The notes under the pieces are model-generated. The model was not told the origin of the DNA. It saw only the letters and a program-made list of their open reading frames with translations, and ran no database searches. Shown one piece after another: positions 1 to 6,108 of a stretch of 23,215 nucleotides of DNA. This DNA comes from CALLVY01 sp937899855 (GTDB lineage Bacteria > Bacteroidota > Bacteroidia > Chitinophagales > Saprospiraceae): assembly GCA_039820405.1 (NCBI GenBank), contig JBCBQC010000099.1, positions 1-23,215 of the forward strand. The letters run 5' to 3'. The translations under genes were made by a program, and so were the position numbers. The stretch's first letter is position 1. The number at the start of each line of letters is the position of its first letter.

Positions 1-509
1 CTTTGCAGGACCTCGCGGCTAAAGGCGCGGTAGCCCGTATGGTATTCCGATAGCTTGTAGTTGACCAGCAGGTTCTGGGTCATGGTCAAAAAGCGGTTGG
101 CGATGTACTTGTATAGCGGCATGCCCCCCTTCAGCGCTCCCTTACCGAGAATCCGCGAGCCCAGTACGACCGGGTACAATTCGTCGCCAATGATATTGGT
201 CATCGCCGGAATGAGCTTGGGGGTGTACTGATAGTCGGGGTGGAGCATGATCACGATATCGCCCCCCAATTCGAGGGCCTTGTTGTACAGGCTTTTCTGA
301 TTGCCTCCGTAGCCCTTATTTTTTTCATGAACGATGACGTGGTCGATCCCGATTTCCGCCGCCAGCGCGGAGGTATTGTCGCTGCTCGCATCATCGCAGA
401 GGATGACCTCGTCGACCAGGTCGAAGGGAATCTCACGGTAGGTTTTCTCCAGCGTTAGGGCCGCGTTGTAGGCGGGCAATACTACGATTACTTTTTTTCC
501 TTTATACAT
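1..509 (-). CDS. Family 2 glycosyltransferase, N-terminal part (runs off left edge)
   Basis: About 169 residues are visible from the ATG at 509; the C-terminus lies outside the window. The start reads MYKGKKVIVVLPAYNAALTL, the usual opening strand of a GT-A fold. It is followed by the nucleotide-binding acidic motif CDDASSDNT (about residues 38-46), MLHPDYQYTP (in the place of the DxD-type motif), GSRILGKGALKGGMPLYKY and EYHTGYRAFSR. This pattern matches the dolichyl/polyprenyl-phosphate sugar synthase-like branch of GT2 (DPM1/DPG-synthase-like), which transfers a sugar from a nucleotide sugar to a lipid carrier or a glycan at the inner face of the cytoplasmic membrane. The donor and acceptor cannot be read from sequence. 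It has a -7-like box about 55 bases upstream and is divergent from the next gene. The family call is firm; the substrate is unknown. Confidence 0.88.
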   Translation of the reverse strand, partial: MYKGKKVIVVLPAYNAALTLEKTYREIPFDLVDEVILCDDASSDNTSALAAEIGIDHVIVHEKNKGYGGNQKSLYNKALELGGDIVIMLHPDYQYTPKLIPAMTNIIGDELYPVVLGSRILGKGALKGGMPLYKYIANRFLTMTQNLLVNYKLSEYHTGYRAFSREVLQ

Positions 510-563
510 GGGTACAATCCGTTTTTGTAGGATGGAGGAGCCCCGGGCACCTCCATTGCCCCG

Positions 564-571
564 CAAAGATA
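564..571 (-). promoter_or_regulatory. Bacteroidota -7 box (TATCTTTG) for the glycosyltransferase gene
   Basis: The minus strand reads TATCTTTG, an exact match to the Bacteroidota sigma-ABfr -7 consensus TAnnTTTG. A TTG that could serve as the -33 element lies about 15 bases further upstream (minus strand 589-587). The box ends 54 bases before the ATG at 509. The consensus is established knowledge; use of this site is inferred. Confidence 0.5.
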
Positions 572-689
572 TTCCATTTTTTTGAACAACTTCCTTTCCT
601 AAATCCAATTATAATGCCTATTATGATTAGGGTCGCGCCTTTTCACCAAGGGGCAAATCGACCCCATTCACCACAAACCCCCATCCGCC

Positions 690-1451
690 ATGACGACCAC
701 CCGCAAATTTCCACGCTGGCTCGCCTGGGTACTCGGTATCCTAGTCGTACTGCTCGTTGCCCTGGGTGCCTTTTTGTATACCCAGAACGAGCCCCGGCCC
801 CAGGGCCAGACCGGTCCGGACGCCGAGGCCCTGGCCGATAAGATGCTGGCCGCCATCGACGCGGCGGCCTGGGACACTACGGGCGTGATCCAATGGACCT
901 TCAAAGGCGTTCACCAGTACCTGTGGGACCGCGAACGGCACCTGACCCAGGTCCTCTGGGACGACACGGAGGTACTGCTGGATTTGAGCAAAATCGAGGG
1001 GCGCGTGTGGATCGCGGGGACGGAAGTATACCAAGATACGGCCCAAACGGCCGTCCAAAAGGCTTGGTCCTACTGGTGCAACGACTCGTTTTGGCTAAAT
1101 GCTCCCGCCAAGTGCCGGGACGAGGGCACGACCCGGGCCACGGTCGACCTGGAAGACGGTCAGCGGGGCCTCCTGGTGACTTACCGCTCGGGAGGGGTCA
1201 CCCCAGGGGATGCTTACCTCTGGATATTGGACGAAACGGGGCTGCCGACCAGCTATAAAATGTGGGTGAGCATCATCAAAATCGGAGGACTGGAGTTTAC
1301 CTGGGAAGACTGGACGCAACTGCCTACGGGTGCCCAAATTGCCCAACTCCACCGCGGCCCCATCGACCTCGACATGAGTAATATCCGAGCGGCGCATAAG
1401 CTGTCCGACCTCGGCCTGGAGGAAGATCCCTTTGCGCCTCTGTTGGAGTGA
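690..1451 (+). CDS. Membrane-anchored protein of unknown function
   Basis: A 253-residue protein starting at ATG 690. A short basic N-terminus (MTTTRKFPRW) is followed by one hydrophobic segment at about residues 13-33 (LAWVLGILVVLLVALGAFLY), which is either a signal anchor or an uncleaved signal peptide. The rest would sit in the periplasm. It is rich in Trp and in alternating hydrophobic/polar stretches such as GVIQWTFKGVHQYLWDR, DAYLWILDETGLPTSYKMWV and LEFTWEDWTQLPTGAQI. These look like beta strands and recall the LolA/LppX-type half-barrel fold, but I do not recognise a named family. No catalytic motif is visible. It stands alone between a divergent glycosyltransferase and a MarR regulator, with 233 bases before the regulator, so it is probably monocistronic. 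Confidence 0.7.
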   Translation: MTTTRKFPRWLAWVLGILVVLLVALGAFLYTQNEPRPQGQTGPDAEALADKMLAAIDAAAWDTTGVIQWTFKGVHQYLWDRERHLTQVLWDDTEVLLDLSKIEGRVWIAGTEVYQDTAQTAVQKAWSYWCNDSFWLNAPAKCRDEGTTRATVDLEDGQRGLLVTYRSGGVTPGDAYLWILDETGLPTSYKMWVSIIKIGGLEFTWEDWTQLPTGAQIAQLHRGPIDLDMSNIRAAHKLSDLGLEEDPFAPLLE

Positions 1452-1714
1452 AGAACGCCTCCCATCGGGGCACCCACGAACACCGCCGATCGATTTCGCC
1501 CCAATTGGCTTAGTATGCCGTACCGCTTAGAATTCTACGGATCGCCAAAACTATTCGACCAGAACCACGTTTAAACATTTATTAGTACTTTTTTACTATA
1601 TTATGTGGCCGGACGGTGAGCTTTACATTCGAGGCCCTTTGACTATTATACCTACAGCCGCCTCGTACCAGAAGATTTAAGACCGTGGCGGAACTCATAA
1701 AAACCATCAGCAGT

Positions 1715-2197
1715 ATGCATATTGAGCAGGAACTTAAAAGCAACAAGTACGGTGTTTGGCAGCAACTTCGCATCAATATCCACCTGTCGGCCAATTGGCT
1801 CACACACCTGACCAAAGACTTTCTCGAACCCTACGATATCACCTCCAAACAGTACAATATCCTGCGCATCCTCCGCGGCCAAAAAGGCAGTGGATTGACC
1901 ATCCTCGAAGTACGTGACCGCATGATCGACCGCATGTCGGATGCCTCCCGACTGATCGACCGACTGAGTAAGAAAGGGTTGGTATTTAAATGTGCCTGTA
2001 CCATGGACAAGCGGTCCAATCGCGTTTGCATTACCGAAAAAGGCCTGGCCCTCCTCTCCGAGATCGACATCAAGGTAGAAGACCTCAACGGCGATTTCCA
2101 CTTACTCGACGAAGCCGAAGCGCAAACCCTCAACGCCCTACTGACCAAAATGCGGGAAAGCCGTCCGCTGGGTAAAAACGGCCACGCCCAGGGCTAA
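1715..2197 (+). CDS. MarR-family winged-helix transcriptional regulator
   Basis: A 160-residue protein from ATG 1715. The frame stays open upstream to a GTG at 1685, but the ATG gives the usual MarR length and this genome otherwise favours ATG. The helix EPYDITSKQYNILRILRG leads into the winged helix: GSGLTILEVRDRMIDRMSDASRLIDRLSKKGLV (recognition helix around MSDASRLIDRL), then the wing CTMDKRSNRVCITEKGLALL with the typical D-x-R-[SN] motif. The last part is a dimerisation helix. MarR proteins are dimers that usually repress adjacent or divergent genes and release on binding a small ligand. The 3' end overlaps the convergent decarboxylase gene by 4 bases. A quasi-palindrome at 3710-3727, between the decarboxylase and the hydrolase, is a possible target (inference only). 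Confidence 0.88.
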   Translation: MHIEQELKSNKYGVWQQLRINIHLSANWLTHLTKDFLEPYDITSKQYNILRILRGQKGSGLTILEVRDRMIDRMSDASRLIDRLSKKGLVFKCACTMDKRSNRVCITEKGLALLSEIDIKVEDLNGDFHLLDEAEAQTLNALLTKMRESRPLGKNGHAQG

Positions 2198-3639
2198 ATC
2201 CTCCTCCGCACCAAATTCAGCAATTCTTCCAAATCCTCTTCGCTGGTTAGTGGATTGACCAAGGTCACCCGCAAGTAGCACCGGCCGTGTAGCTCCGTCT
2301 GTACCAAGTAGAAGGCCCCCGACTCGACGATCGAACGGCGAATGTCGCCATTGAGTTGGTTGAGCCCCTCCTCATCCAAATCCCCCACCATACGACGGAA
2401 ACAAACGATATTGCCATCCGGCCAAGTAGCCAACTCTAAATCGGGGCTTTGGCTTATCAGCTGGGCAAAATACTGCCCCAAATCGTAACAACGGCTCACG
2501 TAATCGTCAAAAAGGTCGGTCCCGTAGGCCTGCAGCAGCGTAAATACCTTGACGCTCATCATGGATTTGGTACATTCGAAGGTCCGGCGGGCGAGGTTAA
2601 ACCATTCCCGATCGGTGGCGCCGGACCAGAGGTATTGGGCACGTTGGGAAAAAGTAGCGAAAGAAGCGTCCAATTCGCGAAAAATCAGTCCGGTAGCCAG
2701 GGCCGGAGTCAGGAGCATTTTGTGAAAATCCATCGTCACGCTGTCGGCCCGGTCAATGCCCTTTACCAGCTGGCAATAGCGCCCCGAAAAGGCGACCGCC
2801 GCACCGTGGGCCCCATCGACGTGGAACCACAGTTGCTTGGCCTCACAAAAATCGGCAATGGCTTCGAGGTCGTCGTAGGCGCCCGTAGAGGTTGAGCAGG
2901 CACTACCCACCACCGCGATGGGGTACAGCCCCTCCGCCCGGGCTTGCTGCCAGTGTTCCTCCAGCAATTCGGTACGCATCTTAAAATCCTTGGTCGCCGG
3001 TATCTTGCGCACCCCCGCTTCGCCCAGCCCCATGATCCGCACCGCCCGATCAATACAGTAATGCGCTTCTTCACAGACCAAAACGGCCAACTTTTCATTA
3101 CTCCCCTCCCGCCATACATCGCGGGGCGCACGGTGCCGCCGCGCTGCCAAGAGGGCAGTTAGGTTGGCCAGGGTCCCTCCCGAAGTCAGGTAGCCCCCCG
3201 CCGTCGCGGGCATGCCAAACTGCCGGGCCACGGTCTCGATCACCACGCGCTCCATGGCCGTGGCGGCCACCCCCATTTCGTAGACGCCCATGCCATTGTT
3301 GAGCAGGTCAGTCAGTAGGCCGCTGAGGGCCGCTAGGGGGGATGGGCTACTGATCTGGTGACCCGCATAGCGGGGATGGTGTAGGTGAATGGAGTGCTGT
3401 ACCACGCGAGCGTACCAATCGGGCAATTGATCGAGTCCGCTGCGGTCGAGGGCGCGACGCCAGTACTCGGTTTCGGCCTCGGGATCGGCATGATGGTAAA
3501 CGGGGCGTTCCACCTCGGATTGGACGTTTTGCAAGTGATCGGCGAGTTGATCAACCAATTGGTGCCCCAGGCGGCGAAAGTTTTCGGGATCGTAAGCTTC
3601 CCGGAGCCTGGGAGAAAGGGCAGTGGGCTTGTGGATCAT
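2194..3639 (-). CDS. PLP-dependent group II amino-acid decarboxylase
   Basis: A 481-residue protein from ATG 3639, the normal length for pyridoxal-phosphate group II decarboxylases (aromatic-L-amino-acid, glutamate and L-2,4-diaminobutyrate decarboxylases). Visible landmarks: LTSGGTLANLTALLAAR (residues 151-167, phosphate-binding region), EEAHYCID with His193 expected to stack on the cofactor ring, WFHVDGAHGAA with Asp275 for the pyridine nitrogen, and MDFHKML with Lys307 as the Schiff-base lysine. The substrate cannot be decided; overall it resembles the aromatic-amino-acid/diaminobutyrate-type cluster. The cytoplasmic product would be an amine plus CO2. It is convergent with the MarR gene and divergent from the hydrolase at 3775, so the three may form one regulated unit (inference). 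Confidence 0.9.
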   Translation of the reverse strand: MIHKPTALSPRLREAYDPENFRRLGHQLVDQLADHLQNVQSEVERPVYHHADPEAETEYWRRALDRSGLDQLPDWYARVVQHSIHLHHPRYAGHQISSPSPLAALSGLLTDLLNNGMGVYEMGVAATAMERVVIETVARQFGMPATAGGYLTSGGTLANLTALLAARRHRAPRDVWREGSNEKLAVLVCEEAHYCIDRAVRIMGLGEAGVRKIPATKDFKMRTELLEEHWQQARAEGLYPIAVVGSACSTSTGAYDDLEAIADFCEAKQLWFHVDGAHGAAVAFSGRYCQLVKGIDRADSVTMDFHKMLLTPALATGLIFRELDASFATFSQRAQYLWSGATDREWFNLARRTFECTKSMMSVKVFTLLQAYGTDLFDDYVSRCYDLGQYFAQLISQSPDLELATWPDGNIVCFRRMVGDLDEEGLNQLNGDIRRSIVESGAFYLVQTELHGRCYLRVTLVNPLTSEEDLEELLNLVRRRI

Positions 3640-3709
3640 AGGGTTTGGATATTGGTACGTAAAACTACCAGCCTAACAGCTCGGACGATCCATAAGTTGC
3701 TCGGGAGCC

Positions 3710-3727
3710 ACTTAACCCAAGTTAGGT
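3710..3727. promoter_or_regulatory. 18-base quasi-palindrome between divergent genes, possible operator
   Basis: ACTTAAC-CCAA-GTTAGGT has 7-base arms that pair throughout if one G-U is allowed. It lies in the 135-base gap between the divergent decarboxylase (start 3639) and hydrolase (start 3775). Size and symmetry suit a MarR-dimer operator, and a MarR gene is close by. A functional link is inference. No clear second copy was found upstream of the MarR gene itself. Confidence 0.3.
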
Positions 3728-3774
3728 AAATCGTTTTTTCTCAACGCTCTCCCCCCCAATCCGTTAAACCATTT

Positions 3775-4701
3775 ATGAACCGTCGTCATTTCCTGAATGC
3801 CCTAGCCCATTTGGGCGGCAGCCTCTACCTCAATCCCTCGTTTATGAACCCCCTAATTGACCCCTGGCCTTCGCGCAGCTACCACTGCGCCAATGGCATC
3901 CGAATCCACGCCCTGGCTACGGGCAGCGTACGCGTCAAAAAGACCCACCGCCAGCCCAGTGCCCTGGGTATGGCGGCCATTTTGTTCGATCCCCGCTGGA
4001 CAAACGCCCTACCCGTTCACTGCTGGCTCATCGAGCATCCCGAAGGCTTGATTCTCATCGATACGGGCGAAAGCGCCCGGTTTCACGAAAAGGACCACCT
4101 CGCCTGCGACCCCGGTGCGGGCTGGGTCAATCAAAGCATCCTGCGCTTCGAGCTTAGTCGGGAACAGGAAATTGACCAACAACTGAGCCGCCTGGGCTTT
4201 TGTGCCGAGGATGTACGCTGGGTCGTGCTCACCCACCTCCACATCGACCACGTCGACGGACTACCCTACTTCCCCCAGGCCGAAATCCTGGTCTCCCAAA
4301 CCGAATACCAAAATCCTTACGGGGCCGTACTCTGCCACCTTCCCTCCTGGTTCAAACCCCGACTGATCCGGGCCGAGCGGTCACACCCACACTTTGCGGG
4401 AGCCTACTACATTACCGCCGCGGAAGACGTCCTCCTGGTACCCACGCCGGGCCACAGCTACGGACACCAGTCGGTCATTCTACGCAGCCCCCAGCTCGAT
4501 TTTTGTTTTGCGGGAGACGCCAGTTTTAGTGAGGAGCAATTGCGGCAGGAAAAGGTGGCGGGAATTTGTGCAGATAAGAAGGCGGCGCGACAGAGCTACA
4601 CTCAGCTCAAGGCTTACTGCCGAGAACGCCCGGTAGTATACCTCCCTTCTCACGATCCCCAATCCGCAGAGCGCTTGGCCAGTGGAACGGTGTACACCTA
4701 A
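3775..4701 (+). CDS. Metallo-beta-lactamase-fold hydrolase, AHL-lactonase-like, with Tat-like N-terminus
   Basis: A 308-residue protein from ATG 3775. The start MNRRHFLNALAHLGGSLYL has twin arginines followed by a moderately hydrophobic stretch, resembling a Tat signal, so export to the periplasm is likely but not certain. The full binuclear metal set is present: HLHIDH (His154, His156, Asp158, His159), TPGHS (His227), FAGDAS (Asp248) and LPSHDP (His293). The HxHxDHxDG form with NALPVHCWLIEHPEGLILIDTGES upstream is typical of the AttM/AiiA/AhlD lactonase-like branch, which open N-acyl-homoserine lactone rings, but the same branch includes other esterases and lactonases. The neighbouring decarboxylase and MarR gene give no direct support for quorum quenching. 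No plus-strand terminator follows; the hairpin after the stop has its T-run on the other strand. Confidence 0.85.
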   Translation: MNRRHFLNALAHLGGSLYLNPSFMNPLIDPWPSRSYHCANGIRIHALATGSVRVKKTHRQPSALGMAAILFDPRWTNALPVHCWLIEHPEGLILIDTGESARFHEKDHLACDPGAGWVNQSILRFELSREQEIDQQLSRLGFCAEDVRWVVLTHLHIDHVDGLPYFPQAEILVSQTEYQNPYGAVLCHLPSWFKPRLIRAERSHPHFAGAYYITAAEDVLLVPTPGHSYGHQSVILRSPQLDFCFAGDASFSEEQLRQEKVAGICADKKAARQSYTQLKAYCRERPVVYLPSHDPQSAERLASGTVYT

Positions 4702-4753
4702 ATAAAAAAACAACGGCCCCCTTCCCTGCCTGGTGAGGGCAGTGCCGTCGTTG
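4701..4753 (-). terminator. Intrinsic terminator for leftward transcription
   Basis: Read on the minus strand, an outer stem CAACGACGGC / GGCCGTTG (one bulge) encloses an inner CTGCC/GGCAG stem. It is directly followed by TTTTTTTATTT (plus-strand 4701-4710). The plus strand has no T-run after the same hairpin, so it acts leftward. No intact coding gene on that strand ends nearby: the closest is the peptidase fragment that stops at 5138, so either the terminator closes that long message or it ends a separate RNA in the hairpin-rich gap. Confidence 0.65.
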
Positions 4754-5137
4754 GGTACACACAGACCTTTCAAGCGTCTTCTCACAGCGTTTGAAGGGAA
4801 ATGTTATGTTTAATCACGGATTTGGGACGACCCCAAGTTGGGAAGTCAATCGACGGAAGGAGGAGCTACCGCCCCCCCTTTCCGAAGTCGGTTGTTGGAT
4901 TTGAAACGAATCGTTTGCGAGAAAGCGGTACCGGCCGGTACCGCGGCGTGGTGCAAGGGATGCGTCTCATAAGTCTAGTGAAAGTCGGGTGCGACTTTCG
5001 GTGCCTTTTAAAATCGGGCTGTGGTAGATGACCACAGCCTCACATGGTAATAATACGAAATATATAAAAAAATATTCTGTCTTGCTCAAAAAAATTGTGA
5101 CCCCGATTCCCATTGGCTGGTGAGGGTGGGATTTTTT
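4754..5137 (-). other. Hairpin-dense gene-free stretch, candidate structured RNA or mobile-element remnant
   Basis: No convincing gene lies here. Instead there is a run of strong hairpins: 4766-4798 (11 pairs, two of them G-U, loop of 11); 4822-4836 (TTGGG/CCCAA); a 13-base dyad at 4904-4916; a perfect 20-base palindrome at 4925-4944 (GCGGTACCGGCCGGTACCGC); 4980-4999 (GAAAGTCG/CGACTTTC, loop GGTG); and 5017-5039 (GGCTGTGGT/ACCACAGCC, loop AGATG). On the minus strand an AT-rich stretch at about 5055-5095 contains TTTG and TATATTTC, a near-match to -33/-7 promoter elements, and the terminator at 4701-4753 would end a transcript of about 350 nt. I looked for and did not find RNase P RNA, tmRNA, SRP RNA, riboswitch or group II domain V signatures. 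The strand is inferred from the terminator only. Confidence 0.4.
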
Positions 5138-5524
5138 CTAGCGGCAATGCTGTAGCCAAAAGGTGTGGAGTGGAGCGCGAGTGGGGGAAATTCCTCCGGA
5201 GAGGGCCCGTAGTTTATCGTCCAATTGGGCGGCAACGCGGAGGGCTTTGGGTAGGATTTGCTCGGCCAGGTAGGCGACTTCGGCGCGGGCCATGTCGGAT
5301 TGGGGCCACTGCCGGAGTTTTTGCTGACGGCACTGCCATTCGCCCGCCAGGAGCCAGGCGATTTCGGCGCGGTGGCGGAGCCACTGGGACAGGGCCTGGG
5401 GCCCATCGACGGGGCGGCCGAGCAGGTCGTTGCAATAGGGTTTGAGGCGCGACCAAACGGTCAGCCGGAAATCGATGGGTAAGAATTCCCGCTTCCTGGG
5501 GAGAGGAATGGAAATTTTGTTCAT
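5138..5524 (-). pseudogene. Truncated M3-type oligoendopeptidase N-terminal fragment
   Basis: From ATG 5524 (a GTG at 5554 in the same frame would overlap the upstream stop) the frame encodes 128 residues. Residues 8-60, with RKREFLPIDFRLTVWSRLKP, LLGRPVDGPQALSQWL and RHRAEIAWLLAGEW, follow the opening of Bacteroidota M3 oligoendopeptidases (R-x-FLP-x-DF-x-x-T-x-W...L-x-x-WL-x-x-R-x-E). QILPKALRVAAQLDDKL matches the following helix. Likeness ends at about residue 110, and the frame closes after GISPTRAPLHTFWLQHCR. The intact family is about 570 residues with a catalytic HExxH; neither the bulk nor that motif is present, and only about 440 bases separate this stop from the next gene. It is most likely a decayed gene, or possibly a surviving stand-alone domain. 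It follows the DUF5606 gene by 29 bases. Confidence 0.55.
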
Positions 5525-5553
5525 AGTAGGTATCGAATCGTTGTTTTTGGGCA

Positions 5554-6048
5554 CTACTCCGCCGCATCCCCGGCGGCCTCGGTCGATTCCTCCGCCGGGC
5601 CATCTTCCACCACCTCACTAGCGGCGGCTTCCGCGGCTTCCGCGGTCTCGTCCCGCAACTCGGCCAGATCGAGTAATTCGCGTTCGTTCAAAAAGTTGAA
5701 CCACTTGATGACTTTTTTGATGTCGCTGACGTAGACGCGATCGCGATCGAACTCGGGTAATACCGTACCGAAGTATTCGACCAGTTCGTCGGTACTGGAA
5801 CTCAGGGGTAGGGGCGGATTGCTCTCCAATTGTTCCAACATCGCCCGGAAGACGACCTTGAGCTCGGCGGTGTCATCATCGGTGTAGATGCCGATGGAGG
5901 CGAGGGGGGTAAATTGGTGTTTGCGCGCGGGGGCAAATTTGCGTTTCCCATTGTCCAAGCTCTCGACGATCAAGCCGTTGCTGCGGTTAGCTACCATCTT
6001 ATACAAACCCGACATGCCACTCACGGCTACGAATTCATCAATCTTCAT
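5554..6048 (-). CDS. DUF5606 family protein
   Basis: A 164-residue protein starting at ATG 6048; a TTG at 6054 is in frame but less likely. The opening MKIDEFVAVSGMSGLYKMV and the segment RSNGLIVESLDNGKRKFAPARKHQFTPLASIGIYTDDD match the conserved domain of DUF5606 proteins, which are common in Bacteroidota and of unknown function. The middle (YFGTVLPEFDRDRVYVSDIKKVIKWFNFLNERELLDL) is helical. The last 30 or so residues are an Ala/Glu-rich acidic tail (repeated GCGGCTTCC-like codons on the plus strand), probably disordered. No signal peptide is present, so it is cytoplasmic. A -7 box lies 25 bases upstream, in the gap after the E1 gene, suggesting its own promoter. Confidence 0.8.
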   Translation of the reverse strand: MKIDEFVAVSGMSGLYKMVANRSNGLIVESLDNGKRKFAPARKHQFTPLASIGIYTDDDTAELKVVFRAMLEQLESNPPLPLSSSTDELVEYFGTVLPEFDRDRVYVSDIKKVIKWFNFLNERELLDLAELRDETAEAAEAAASEVVEDGPAEESTEAAGDAAE

Positions 6049-6073
6049 AATCAAGTGTTTATTTTTACGGGGG

Positions 6074-6081
6074 CAAATTTA
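6074..6081 (-). promoter_or_regulatory. Bacteroidota -7 box (TAAATTTG) for the DUF5606 gene
   Basis: The minus strand reads TAAATTTG, an exact match to TAnnTTTG, ending 25 bases before ATG 6048. It lies in the 60-base gap between the E1 stop and DUF5606. No convincing -33 element was seen. Confidence 0.4.
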
Positions 6082-6108
6082 CAAAAACTTTGTCGTCCCT
6101 CGGGGTCT

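Noticed and set aside
1685..1714. GTG start for the MarR gene
   Set aside because: The ATG at 1715 gives the family's normal length and this window otherwise favours ATG; GTG is kept only as an alternative.
4801..5031. 76-codon plus-strand open frame in the hairpin-rich stretch
   Set aside because: It runs through several hairpins and the perfect palindrome, has no recognisable domain, and its composition looks like chance translation of structured DNA.
4970..5040. GTGAAAGTCG and GTGCGAC strings resembling group II intron pieces
   Set aside because: No domain V hairpin with its AGC triad, no reverse transcriptase and no intron boundaries could be found; the likeness is too short to support a call.
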